DNA from: Alviniconcha marisindica
Lineage: Eukaryota; Mollusca; Gastropoda; Provannidae
Direction: 5' to 3'
Length of the DNA stretch: 64,000 bases
NCBI GenBank assembly: GCA_018857735.1
Contig: JABMCL010001887.1
Coordinates: forward strand, 1-64,000
The notes beneath the pieces are model-generated. The model made no database searches. It was not told the origin of the DNA and saw nothing but the letters and a program-made list of their open reading frames with translations. The position numbers were made by a program, and so were the translations under genes. Each line of letters starts with the position of its first letter. Position 1 is the first letter of the stretch. This document shows positions 30,180 to 44,800 of this stretch, one piece after another.

Positions 30180-31966
30180 GTCAACACATGCGACTATACA
30201 CACATACCCTGGAAGTGTGTCAGTGTTGCGTAGGGCTCTTCAACCATCTGTTCCTGCAGGTGGGCCAGGACAGCTGGCACCAGGCAACTTAAGAGCATGA
30301 CCAGGTCCCCCCCCCCCCCCCCCCTCCCCCCCGTCAACACACTAGCAACTATACACACATACCCTGGAAGTGTGTCAGTGTTGCGTAGGGCTCCTCATCC
30401 ATCAATTCCTGCAGATGGGCCAGGACAGCAGGCACCAGGCGGCCCGGCACATGCACCATGGTCTGCGTCAACGTCTGGAAGAGAATCACCACCGCCAGGT
30501 GCAGCGCCATCGCCGCTTCGCTCTCCCCGTGGAGCTGCTCCGCCAGTGCCTGGCGGTGAGCGAACACCAGCTGCCTGCACACGAGCCACAGGTGCGCGTT
30601 GTCAGTTTTGTTTTTATGTGTATAGCTTGCTGTCCCACATGGGAGTTTTCTCACAAGAACTTCAATAATGAAAATAGTCCCCACCAGGAAACAGACTTTT
30701 GACAACCCCTCTGCTCTCTGTTTAGCACTGTGGGCCAAAAATCAGATGGGGGGGGGGGGGGGGGGGGGGGGGGACCGGTGCACCCAATAGGCTCTTTATG
30801 AAGGGTGCAGGACTCTCTGTTCTTTTTTTCTGTCAGATTTACTCTCTTTAAGGTCTTCCAGATGTAAATATGCCTCTACAATTTGTCAATTACTTTTTTT
30901 TTCCTTTTTTCTTCTTCTTCCTTTTTCACACTGAAAATATTTTTTAAAGGAATTCAAGTTTTGCTTTTTTTTTTTTTTTGTACAGAAAGCTAGTTCTGGA
31001 AGTGAACTAAGCTTTGAGGCCACATAGCCTAATAAATGTATTCTCTATGTTGACTCAACTGTCAATCCCCTGTGGAACAAATGATGGGTATAGATTCAAC
31101 TGGATCAGGTGCGCAGGAACCACAAGAACCGTCGTCCATGTCAGCCTAAGCAACTGGTGTACGCTGAGCGGTTCAGCAAAGTGCTGACCTTGATGCTGTG
31201 AAACTAACTGATCTTCCTAAAGGGGTACAGTAACTAGCACATCTACTCTAGAAAGCAGAGCGTTGATCTTGATGCTGTGAAACTGTTTTTTCCCCCATAG
31301 GGGACAGTAACTAGCACATCTACTCTAGAAGACAAGGTGGAGAACTGATCCTGGACGAGGCCAAGGTTGAACCAGGCACCTACCCATACAGCTCAAAACA
31401 CCAGCTATTTCAGTTTCCTCTCCGACAAAGCTCAGGAGCTGTGTGAAAGTCAAGATGGCCGTCATGGGCCCCCGTCCCTAATAAGCCTACGGTTTCTGTG
31501 GACGTAAAGCAACACTCAACCATCCTCTCCTGGCCGGCTTGGCCCAGCAGTAAGGCGTTGGGCTGGTAAGCAGGACCTCGGTTCAAATCTGCTTTGGATC
31601 TCTTTTCTCTTCAAAAGTTGTGGTCTGTGGACACCGTCTTGTAACTTTGTCCCTCACAATTATGAAACATTAAAATGGCTCTCACCACTGCCAACCTTAA
31701 TGCAGGAGTCATTCTGGTGGTGACAGTGTAGCGATAGGTATATAATCTCCCTCCCCCCACAAATCCATACCCCCTTCTCTCCGTCCCTAATAAACCTTAT
31801 GGTTTCTGTGGACGTTAAACACCATGTTTACTTTACTTCCTCTCCGACAGAAACTGTCTCTGGACTCACTCAAATGTAACCTAAAAACACTTCTTTTCCC
31901 AAAATTGTAGACCTGCCATGTTTTTTGTTCCATGCTGCTGTCTTCATCCATTTTATATAGTCAGAA

Positions 31967-32023
<57 letters not shown>

Positions 32024-35000
32024 ATGTGTGTGTGTGGTGTGCATGTGTGTGCCCATATATGTGTGAGTGAGTATGTGCGCGCGCGCATGCATGTGTGTGC
32101 TTAGAACAGTCTCCATGAACAAGATTCTGCATTTTACAAATACTTTAATTTATTTATTATTATTACTATGACTGGGTATGTGAATGTTACTAGAGGTGGA
32201 GGCTGGACACAGGCTGACAACACCAGACACCAGTCAGTCTTTATGCAGCTCACAGAATCTACACCAGAGCGTCATCCGACAAGAAGAGAGAAACTGCGGA
32301 AGGGAGACAATCGATGCTGCACAATTAATACAACGACAGCACAAGTTGTCTCCCATTACACAACCGTTGCCAACTTCGTATTACAGGAGTGGGAACCTTC
32401 CGCCTTTACCTTTCTTTCCGTTTGTCTGGCTTCTTCAGCACAATGCTCAAGTGACTGCTGCTGCAAAACTGTTCCATTGGTGTGAAAAACTCCTCCAAAC
32501 TCTGGAACACAAAGTCATATCTGGTAATTAGTTCAATTTTGTTCCGATAAGAAGAAAGCCATGACAGAAGACATTTCATTCTACCCAAATGATGAAAACC
32601 TTCATAAATAACTCACAATCCCCAGATTACAAGCACTCTGACCCCTTGACCATCAAACCACAGAACCAGTATTAGTCCATGTTTTTTCTTCTTCTTTTTT
32701 CTTTCTTTCTCTCCAATCCAGCACAATTTGGGATGGAGTCATAACTAAGGGAGAACGCTGGTCTTTCAAAAACAACAACACACATTGTTGGTTATGGAAA
32801 AACAGACAGGAGATGGCCACTGCCGTCTACTGTTTAATATAAAAACAAATTATTTATGACACTGCTGATACACAGGGCTGACAGTACAGGGAGAGTTTTG
32901 TGCAAACACTGCTGACATCACAGGGAGAGAGAGTTCTGTGCAACACTGCTGATACACAGGGCTGACAGTACAGGGAGAGTTTTGTGCAAACACTGCTGAC
33001 ATCACAGGGAGAGAGAGTTCTGTGTAACACTGCTGATACACAGGGCTGACAGTACAGGGAGAGTTTTGTGCAAACACTGCTGACATCACAGGGAGAGAGA
33101 GTTCTGTGCATCACTGCTGATACACAGGGCTGACAGTACAGCAAGAGTTTTGTGCACACACTGCTGACATCACAGGGAGAGAGAGTTCTGTGCATCACTG
33201 CTGATACACAGGGCTGACAGTACAGCAAGAGTTTTGTGCACACACTGCTGACATCACAGGGAGAGAGAGTTCTGTGCAACACTGCTGATACACAGGGCTG
33301 ACATTACTGGGAGGGAGAGTTCTGTGCAACATGGCTGATGGTACAGAGAGACAGAGTTCTGTGCAACACGGCTGATGGTACATGCAACACGGCTGATGGT
33401 ACAGAGAGACAGAGTTCTGTGCAACACAGCTGATGGTACAGAGAGACAGAGTTCTGTGCAACACGGCTGATGGTACAGAGAGACAGAGTTCTGTGCAACA
33501 CGGCTGATAGTACAGAGAGACAGAGTTCTGTGCAACACGGCTGATAGTACAGAGAGACAGAGTTCTGTGCAACACTGCTGATACACAGAGGTAAGAATAC
33601 AGGGAGAGAACTCTGTGCAACACTGCTGATACACAGGTAAGAATACAGGGAGAGAACTCTGTGCAACACTGCTGATTCACAGAGGTAAGAATACAGGGAG
33701 AGAACTCTGTGCAACACAGCTGGTACACAGAGGAAAGAATACAGGGAGAGAACTCTGTGCAACACTGCTGATTCACAGAGGTAAGAATACAGGGAGAGAA
33801 CTCTGTGCAACACTGCTGATACACAGAGGTAAGAATACAGGGAGAGAACTCTGTGCAACACAGCTGGTACACAGAGGTAAGAATACAGGGAGAGAACTCT
33901 GTGCAACACTGCTGATACACAGAGGTAAGAATACAGGGAGAGAATCTGTGCAACACAGCTGATACACAGAGGTAAGAATACAGGGAGAGAGAGTTCTGTG
34001 CAACACAGCTGATACACAGAGGTAAGAATACAGGGAGAGAGAGTTCTGTGCAACACAGCTGGTACACAGAGGTAAGAATACAGGAAGAAAGAAGTTTGTG
34101 CTACACTGCTGATACACAGAGGTAAGAATACAGGGAGAGTTAGTTCTGTGCTCACCTGGCCGCTAAGAGCAAGATGCATCTTGGACAGCGGGGCCTGTAC
34201 ATCCTTGGGCAGGTTGCCGATCAACTTCAGACGGGACTGCAACGTACCAAAACAACCACTATCACTGGCACCGCAGAGAGACAACATGGCCTGTCAGACG
34301 CATTGTGGTCTGCATGTGAATCTAATGTGGCAACAACTTGCCCCACCCACCCTCCACAAATGGGAAATATGCTACATCCCCACTTCATTCCCTTACCCCC
34401 TGTCAAAAATGCAGAGGTACCAACCTTCTAGCTGTTTACTAGGGATGTTTGACAGTATTTGACAGTATTTGTTGTGCTTAGAATTTGAAAAACAAATCCA
34501 CACTAGCGGTATGTATGCATATGCTTTATATGTGCGTGTGTGCATTTAATTCTTTTTTCTATTACTTTGTGCATGTGTGTGTTTCATTCTTCATATATAT
34601 ATATATATATTTCTAACTCTGTATATATTTCTACATTTAACTATTATGTATAGTTGCACTTTTGGAAAGGGGTGGGTGGGTAGGGGCTGTTTGTGCTTTA
34701 TAGGTATGAGTGTCCTTTGGTAGTTTTTAGCTTGCAGGAGCTTACATGTATGCACTGTGTGTAGCTGGTGCTGTGAACATGCAAGTTTTTTTTTGGAAGT
34801 TTTTTATGCATTATATATACATTTTCATTCATTCATTCATTCACATGTTTTTCACTGGCATTCATGGCCGTTTGGCAATTTTTTTCTGCATTGTTTTCTA
34901 TCATCCAACCTGCCATTCAATCTCATAACCTGCAGTGACCTAGATCATTAAGAATGGTCTGAACGCCCCACCAGAGGGAGTTGTCACTCGACACGGCAGC

Positions 35001-35338
35001 ACGTACTTCCGCAGTGAACTGAGCTTCATCGGACACAGACAGCATGTGGTCTGTGGCGACAGCGTTCAGCAGCAGGTTGGTGATGTCTGTGCACATGGTC
35101 TTCAGCAGGTGCCGGGCCAGCTGGGTCTGGTTCGAATCTGTACAACAAGCCACATGGACACTGCTCACCAGGCATAGAAATGGCACAACTAGATGACTAC
35201 GTGCAGATCAGACAGACACGCACATACACACATGTGCGTTCTCTCACACACACACACACACATACACATGTATACATGTACACACATGTATGCACACACA
35301 CGCATTCACACACGCGCACGTACAGATGTACGCGTGTG

Positions 35339-35370
<32 letters not shown>

Positions 35371-35851
35371 AGCGTACACACACACACACTATCTTATGGC
35401 TGTCAACATGTACTGATACCATGTTTGACATACTATCTTCATTTTATGCTCGTGAGTAAAACCACAGCAGTCCATGGTAAACACACACATGTGCACATAC
35501 ACAAAGAGTCAAACTATTTTAAAAAAAACATATGAGTAAATGGTTTGCAAATAAGCACAGATTAGTAAAGCCTTTCTGATTGGCTTCTTTTTTACATGTT
35601 CTGCTGGAAGGCAAATTTTCATCATGAATACAAAAGTTTAATGCTTCACATCTTACACAAATAAACACTGGCATTGGTCTGTACCTTTGAACAGCTTGAC
35701 TCCTTTCTCAAAGAGATGAGCGTTAGTCCACAGGCCTGACACCTTGTCCTGCAGCTCCCCAAAGACCTTCTTACGATCTGCGCTGGTGCTGGTGCCAGAT
35801 GTCTGTAGGAATATAGACTTGGCCACCTCTTGGTACTGACGACTCAAAGGT
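29525..35851 (-). CDS. UFL1: UFL1 exons 11-16: C-terminal helical domain
   Basis: Exon 11 (35685-35851) [16 protein letters not shown] and [10 protein letters not shown]; exon 12 (35007-35137) [16 protein letters not shown]; exon 13 (34156-34236) [20 protein letters not shown]; exon 14 (32410-32501) [16 protein letters not shown]; exon 15 (30363-30574) [19 protein letters not shown] and [19 protein letters not shown]; exon 16 (29525-29673) [15 protein letters not shown] to the TGA at 29525-29527. For exon 12 I placed the donor at GAA|GTACGT because this keeps phase 0 and gives a gap-free match to the human spacing; a GTGTCG donor 12 nt further is the alternative. Confidence 0.92.
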
Positions 35852-38800
35852 CTGCAACGACAAAACCCACACGGATGTCAACAGGATGACCGGCTTGAAT
35901 TGGGAAGGTGAAACTGCCTAATAATGCTCCTTGCCAAATCAGGCAGGGCGTTTCAACAACAACAAACCATCAACAGCATGAAAAACGGGTTAGATAAAAA
36001 CACAGCCCATAGCAAGCCCTAGTGTATGACACTGCACCACATAGAACAACCCCCCCCCCCCCCCCCCCCAACATACACACCTCACATAGAAGAACATTTC
36101 TCCTACCCCCTTAACTCCCAAGTTGCTTAGCAACCTCTTCAAGCAGCAGATCGAGGCGGTCATTAAGAATTTTTTGTTCTGACTGCAGTGCCTCCTGGAT
36201 CTTCTTGATGACAATAAACACTGCTTCCTGTAATCTCTCCCCTCACCACCACCAACAATCCCCACCACCCCAACTCCTCGCCAACAATCCCCACCACCCC
36301 AACTCCTTGCCAACAATCCCCACCACCCCAACTCCTCACCAACAATCCCAACACCTCACCAACAATCCCCACCACCCCAACTCCTCGCCAACAATCCCCA
36401 CCACCCCAACTCCTCACCAACAATCCCCACCACCCCAACTCCTCACCAACAATCCCCACCACCCCAACTCCTCACCAACAATTCCCACCACCTCACCAAC
36501 AATCCCCACCACCTCACCAACAATCCCAACACCTCATCAACAATCCCCACCACCCCAACTCCTCACCAACAATCCCCACCAGCCCAACTCCTCACCAACA
36601 ATTCCCACCACCCCAACTCCTCACCAACAATCCCCACCACCCCAACTCCTCACCAACAATCCCCACCACCCCAACTCCTCACCAACAATTCCCAACTCTC
36701 CCACCTCTTCACCAACAATCCCCACCACCCCAACTCCTCACCAACAACCTCCCACTCTCCCACCTGTAGAGCTGTGTGGCGATGTCTTTGAGCAGAGACT
36801 GGGGACAATCGGCCAGCATGTCCTGCGACTCCAGCACCCGCTGGATCTCCATGGCGTCCATGAAGGCCGCTTCCTGCAGCCTGCCACCTCCGCCAGCTGC
36901 TCCCCCATCGTCGTCTGAATCATCATCAGCATCCCTCCCACGACCCTTCTTCTTGGTGGACTTAGTCTTGACCTCGCGACCCCCTGTGCCTTCCTTCCTG
37001 CTGCCCGCTGGGGGAATTGAACGACTTTGTCAGTATGGGGTCGTGACGCTGTGAAGTCACTGTCATTTCAATACTGTGTCACAGTCGTATCAGTGTCATG
37101 TTAATGTCATGTCCCCCTGTGCCTTCCTTCCTGCTGGGGAATTGAACAACTTCGTCAGCATGGGGTCACGATGCTGTAATGTCACTGTCATTTCAGTACT
37201 GTGTCACTGTTGTGTCAGTGTCATGTTAATGTCATGCCCCCCCCCCCAGCAGGGAACTGAACAATGTCAGTACGGGGTCATGTCAATGTCATGTCCCCTG
37301 CGCCTTCCTTCCTGCTACCTGCTGGGGAACTGAACAACATCGTCAGTATGGGGTCATGTCAGTATTGTGTCAGTGTCATGTCAATGTCATGCACCCTGTG
37401 CCTTTCTTCTGGCGGCCTGCTGGGGAACTGAACAACATCATCAGCATGGCATCATGTCACTGTCGTGTCCCCTGTACCTTATTGCTGCCCGCTGGGGAAC
37501 TGAACAACACTGTCAATATTGGGTCAGGTCACTGTCATGTCCATGTCATGTCACCTATGCCTTCCTTCTGTAGGGTTCGTACAGAAAAATCCTTTAAAAA
37601 TTCACAAACTTTTCGCAAACAGCAAAACGAAGCACCCCTGGCAAAAAACTGCAATGCTATCAACTGCCTCAGCAAACCTGTTGCCTTTTTTCGGCGCTGT
37701 TCCTTCTTGTCGTCCTTCCCAGCATCCTCCAGTCCGGCCATCTTGGCAGCAGAGGATTTGTCACCATCCCCCTTCAGCAAGACAGGATTGTGTTGAATGT
37801 CCTGCACACACAGTTGATGTATCACAGTCAGTTGGATTTGTCACAGGCTGAAACTAACATGTATCACAATCACATCGCAGAGTAGCACGTCTAAAATGTG
37901 CCGTTTAGAGCAACATGAAATAGTTCTGAGATTCTTCCAATAGTTCTGAGACCAACAGTCAAGGTTATACAGCTTTATTCTGCAGTTTACTTTTTTCTTT
38001 CATTCATTACTCACTGGAATACAATCCCAATTTTCCAAGTCAAGGCAAAGAACAAATAAGGGAAATAACTTGGTACAGAATAAACAAAGATGACCTTTTC
38101 AGGTGAAATTCTGCTTCACACGATTCCAACACACTTACTGTACTCTTTTCTTGTAAGTCTGTTCCTTTATACATATTTCTGTTAGAATGACTCAACTGCC
38201 TTCAGGGTTTCACCATAACATTAATAATACTGAATCAACTCACATGGGAGTTAATTAGCGCTTGAAATATGTAACACAACAAAGACCTGAGTTGCCTATG
38301 GTAACTCACCTGGCACGCATGTAAATACAAGATACATAAACTCCACCAGAGGTACATCCTTTTTATTAATAATACTGATCAGCATTTTAGCACAGCCAAC
38401 CTTGAATTGCTCTAAGTACTCAAATTTTTTCACACACAAGATATCCAATCCAAACCTCATGCACACAAACATGCATGCATACACGCCAACAGCACCCCCC
38501 CCCCCAACTCCACACACAGGAAAACAGAAAGAAGCACCAGCAAACAGCATCAAACCATAAGCCTGCAACACATAAACAATCAATGACCAACAGTCACACA
38601 TTGCTCACAGTCACAGCACTCACACGATTAACATGGTCACCCACCTTTTCTGCCTTTTGTCGGATGAGATCGGTGAAAGCCTTGGCGCTGTCGGAGACCA
38701 GTTTCTGACTGGCTACAATGGTGTCGGCACACACGAACGCCCCCTGGTGGTTGCGAAGAACTTGTGACACAAGCTCACCCATGTCCTTACGGCTCAGTGA

Positions 38801-41498
38801 GGATGGCAGGAATGTCTGCAGGCAACAAAATTCACAGTGTGTGATTCGGCGGACCAAACGCACATGTCCAAGTACACACTTGCATGGTCTCAATAACACA
38901 TGCTTTGGGGACCTCACCACAGCAGCTGTCAGGCACAGAAATGTGAAAATGGCCACAGAATCTTGATACAGCAGCAGTCAAAGTGTATGCAGGATCAATG
39001 ATTTAGAGATGGACAGAAACTAACAGTAACACACCTTGTGCTCTTTTTCTTGTCTTTCTTTCTTCTTCTGGTGGTCAAATTCTGAGGCAGAAGATTCTAC
39101 ATGTAATTTATAAGTCACTCAACCATTTATTTTAGTGTCTCACATAATCAATCAATCCATCCATCTACTAACTGATACATCCATCCATCCACTGATCCAT
39201 CCATCCATCCACTGATCCATCCACTGATCCATCCATCCATCCATCCACTGATCCAACATCCATCCACTGATCCATCAGTTATTACTGCAGTAGCACGTAT
39301 AAGATCCTGGCCATTTTGCCAAAAGTGCAGATGGCAGGTTACAGCTAAACACATGCACCCTACCTATGTGGCTTTGAATGATGCAACACTGTAAGCTGGT
39401 GCGTGGCTGTATGGTGTACACAGAACTTACCCTGAGATGGCAGCAGTTTCTCATGGCACCAGCCATGCAACAATCAAATAGCGCTGTCAGTACACCACTT
39501 TGCTGGATATTACGCAACACGCTACAAAAGGATACAGTCGCTCATTCAGAGCCACATGCAACATGAGCGCAGTGAGTCTAGCGAGCCTGCTCTAAAGCAG
39601 AGAATAGCGCTATAATACATTTTTATCAGTCCATCCACTGACCCATCCATCCATCCACTGACTCATCGGTCAATCCACCAGCAGACAGACAGAAGGGTTT
39701 TGCCCCAGCCACTGACCTTGACGTCCACCCAGGTGTGGTTGGTAAGCGCGTCCTCAATGCTGGCCGAGACCTGGTCCTGGATGGTGGGGCCCACGCAGCA
39801 CGCACTCAGCATCACCAGTTGCTCCCCCTTCAGCCGCTTCTTGATGGTGTTGCGCACGTCAGCCATGCCCAACCGCGTCAGTGAATCGTACTCTGCAGCC
39901 GCAGCGAATAGCGTGTCAGATCAGAGGTTAGTTTGTGGCAGTCACCATTTTGCGCAAAACTCAGCACTGACAGGAACCCGTCAGCGACCAAGAGTGTGCT
40001 GGGATCAAGAGTGTAGTGGATCAAGAAACCAGTGGGATCAAGAGTGTAATAGGATGAAGAGTGTCATGGGAACAAGAGTGTAGTGGGATCAAGCAATCAA
40101 GAGTGTAGTGGGATCAAGAGTGTAGTGGGAACAAGAGTGGAGTGGGATCAAGCAATCAAGAGTGTAGAGTGATCAAGCAATCAAGAGTGTAGTGGGAACA
40201 AGAGTGTAGTGGGATCAAGCAATCAAGAGTGTAGTGGGATCAAGAGTGTAGTGGGATCAAGCAATCAAGAGTGTAGTGGGAACAAGAGTGTAGTGGGATC
40301 AAGCCATCAAGAGTGTAGTAGGATCAAGAGTGTAGTGGGATCACGCAATCAGGAGTACGGTGGGATCAAGAGTGTACTGGGATCAAATGATCAAGAGTGT
40401 AGTGGGATCAAGCAATCAAGAGAGTAGTGGGATCAAGAGTGCAGTGGGATTCACGGCTGGAGAGGTTACCATGTCAGAACAAGAAATACCTGAAATCATC
40501 CCTGTTTTGACTGTTTCACACTTGTAAGCAATAATTCTCTGTCATGTGCAAGACACAAATCATTTATCATGTGAGGATTCTTTTTTCTTTTTTTCAAATT
40601 AAACTGCTCACAATACTGAAACTCCATGTGCAGCAGTTTACAAAAAACTACCCAACAAAAAACAAAAAATCCTCCTGTACATATTAAAGACCCTTCAAAT
40701 ATCATGATATTCCCCTGCCCCCTTTTTGTTCAGTTTAAACTACTCTATGTTCAGCAGTTTTGAAAAGACAGATCACCATGCATATTTAGTAATTTACTGA
40801 ACACCTGTCAAATATCACAATATTCTCTCCAACTCAAACCCCCTCCCCACCCACCCAACAGATTCACATTCACCCCTCCCACCCCCAAACACACACACAC
40901 ACACACACACACACTCACCTAGGTAACCATTTTGAGCATAGAAACTGTCCAGCCATTGGTTCTGGGCACGTGTGTAGATGTCAGGATAAAAAACAGATTT
41001 GTCCTGGCGGCCACCAGACACGCTGCCAGACAATCGTCCCTGCTTCAGCAGGTCATCTAGTATTGCTGTCAGGACAAATGGCAACATCCATGCTTAGCCC
41101 AGTCAGTTTATGTCTAGTAATAGTATTGCTGTCAGGACAGATGGCAACATCCACACTTAGCCCACTCAGTTTCATGTCTAGTAGTAGTACTGCTGTCAGG
41201 ACAGATGGCAACATCCACACTTTGCCCACTCAGTTTCATGTCCCCAAACCTTGAATACAAGTAACATACACATGGTAGAATCAATTACCTATCTATCAAC
41301 CGTTGATAGACAGATAATTGATTATAGTGCCCAGCTAACTGTGATGCTTATATTAGGGTAAAACACATGTTGTCAGAACAATGAAATGGACATCTATTTT
41401 TAATGCCCAGTCAACCGTGCAATTATATCAGGGTAAATGAACTGACATGAAAGTTGTTCAAGTCAAAATAACTGACATTTGAAATTCATTTTGTTATG

Positions 41499-41541
<43 letters not shown>

Positions 41542-41565
41542 TCTCTGTCTGTCTATCAGTCTCTT

Positions 41566-41607
<42 letters not shown>

Positions 41608-41829
41608 ACCACACACACACACATTTTCTGTCTGTCTCACACACACACACACACACACCTGCACACACACACACGCATGCAGGCAGGCAGGCATGCACGC
41701 ACACACACACACACCACACCTGCACACACACATATACCACACACACACACACCACACCTGCACACACACATATACCACACACCCACTCACACCACATGCA
41801 CGCACACACACACACACGCACGCACGCAT

Positions 41830-41871
<42 letters not shown>

Positions 41872-44800
41872 GCACGCACACACACATACACACACACACA
41901 CACACAGTGTCACCACTAGGCTAGACAGATGTCCTCACTACTGCATTTCATCCAAGTATCACTTAACAGGGAGAATGCAAGCAACACACAAGCAGATATT
42001 CCTCAGTTAAAAACGGAATGCAATCTGTAAAAACGTAGGGCTACTCACAGTGGAAAAGTCTCTCCTGGCACCCTGCCCTAGTTCGTATTCCCCCAACAGC
42101 TGTGGGACTGAAACAGAAAGCATATCTCTACGTCTGAAACAGAAAACCCACATCTTAGTCTAAAACAGAAAGCATACATCTAAGTCTGAAATAGAAAACC
42201 CACATCTCAGCCTGAAACAGAAAACCCACAACACCTCTCAGTCTGAAATAAAAAACATACCACACATCTCACAGATATGCACACATGCCAGTGCACATAT
42301 ATATATAGATGCACACGCTCAGAACCACACCCATGCACATATAAAATTATATGGACACACATACCATAGCGCACAGATCTATACGGACACGCACACACTC
42401 AGACCCATGCACATATAAAATTATATGGACACGCATAGATCTATACGGACATGCACACAGACTCACACTCACACCCATGCACATATATATATATATATGA
42501 ATTATATGGACACACATACCATAGCGCACAGATCATATAGGGACACGCACACAGACTCACACTCATACCCATGCACATATATAAATTAGATGGACACACA
42601 TACCCATGTGCATAGATCTATATGGACATGCACACAGACTCACACCCATACCCACGCACATGCACATAAATTATATGGACACACATACCAATGTGCATAG
42701 ATCTATACAGACATGCACACAGACTCACACTCATACCCAAGCATGCACATAAATTATATGGACACACATACCAATGTGCATAGATCTATACGGACATGCA
42801 CACAGACTCACACTCATACCCACGCACATATATATATAAATTATACGGACATACATACCAATGTGCATAGAACTATATGGACACGCGCACAGACTCACAC
42901 TGTCAGGGCACTGAAAGCCCCTCGGATCTTGGCGGTCATTCTGGACACAAAGCTGTCGGTGAAGATGACATCCTTGTCCTGACTGTCCACCTGACCTTTG
43001 ATGACCTTGCCGATCTTCTCCTCCACCACCTCCCGCAAAAACTCGGGTGGCAGGTCATATGACTTGGCCAGCTCTGCAACTGTCACATGACCTTGCTCTT
43101 GCAGCCGGTCATTGACCTCCTCTGCCAGCTTGTCACGGTATGAGCTGTTGTGACAACCAATGTTAATGTTAGATTTCGCTTGCTTGTTAATAAAGATTCT
43201 GCAAATGTGGTGACCCTGCGTGGTTGACAGGACATTAAAATCCAGTAACAAACAAACTAACTGCAAATGTGAATTATTCTCACATCTTTAGAAATCTACA
43301 AATCTCCATAATTCTGCACAGGGAGGCAGAAAGTTTTAAAACTGTCTCTCTTGCTGCATGAACTCATTACTGGAACCAGTAAAAGTTGAGCAGAACACTG
43401 ACAAGGGGCTTGGAGGACAAACATTTGTTGTTTTCCAGGTGCAGCAGCAAGAAACAAAGCAAGATACAGCACATGGCGATGATCACATTGGACGCAAGGC
43501 TTCAGTTGTGATGCACCCTGTTTCTGGGTGACTTCACGCCATGCCCCACCTGCGGACAAGCTGCCACAGCATCAAGGTCATTTTGAGGTCAATGCATTTT
43601 ATTGTTGTTTCTGTTTTGCCAGTCCCTTCAAAGTGGCAGTGTACTCAACAAGCATTTTTCAACAACCTGCAGCGTACTCAACAAGCATTTTTCAACAACC
43701 TGATTGTGGCCATTGTATGGAGGAAGAGGAAGCTGGAGACTGACGGATGACCTTGACTTCACACACCTTATCTGTAGCTACCTCAGGATCAAGGTGAGGA
43801 AGCCATTACGTCTGATCATGCCAATGGCCTTTACAGTGAGTTTGCTTCACCTTCAACTGCACTCGTCAACTATAAGCTATCCAAGCAAGAATCAAGGACA
43901 GCATGCAGTCAGATACTACCCTGTTGATGACCTCAACTTCACATTGATAATGATATGCAGTACCTATCGATCTGCTGTCTCAGGAGCAAGGTGAGGACAG
44001 GCTCATGTTTGACCCCATTGATGACTCTGACCTCATATAAAATAAGCTGTCCCAGAATCAAGGTGAGGTTGTGGTCATGTTTGACAACACTGACAACCTT
44101 GACCTCATATGGCACTGTACCAGTACATTGTCCCAGGATTAAGGTACAGTTGCAGTTATGGATGACCCTGTTGATGACCTTGACCTCATACTGTATTATT
44201 CCTGTCAGTCAGCTGCCCCAGAATCAAGGTGAGATTGTGGTTGTTTGACCATAATTATTGTTGACGCTGGCCTCCACATGACTGAGGTCCACATGACATT
44301 TGATGACCTTGACCTTGTATCACATTGTACCTGTCAATAAGCTGCCCCAGAATCAAGGTGAGGTTGTGGTCGTGTTTGACCATGTCATTGACCCTCGCCT
44401 CCACATGACTGAGGTCCACATTAAGGATCTGCTGCAGGTCCACAAGGTTGATTCTCCCTGAAACACCAGACGGGGACAATGTGAACCCAGATCTCCATGC
44501 ACAGCCAGCTCATCTTGGATCTCCTCAGCGAGGCAATGGGGCAGCAGCATCATGGGTGCAGGTGAGATGCTGAACCTGGTCCTAAGTATTTTTGCCAACT
44601 TTTTAAAACTGGCAGAAGGTTAAGCTTTATTTGCTATTTTCACACTATACAGCTAGTTATTGCATTCGACATATATAGTGATTTTGTCTTCTGGACCAGA
44701 ACACAATACATCTTTTCAGGAATTCTGGATTCCTGCCCTCTCCATGCACTAATGCATCATGTATTTTCTGCTGTCATATAAAGACTTTCTTGGAAGCACT

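Noticed and set aside
29537..30292. 251-aa plus-strand ORF
   Set aside because: Antisense of UFL1 exon 16 and of the partial exon 15 copies.
36205..36918. 237-aa Pro/Thr/Asn-rich plus-strand ORF
   Set aside because: Antisense translation of the UFL1 intron 10 minisatellite running into antisense exon 10.
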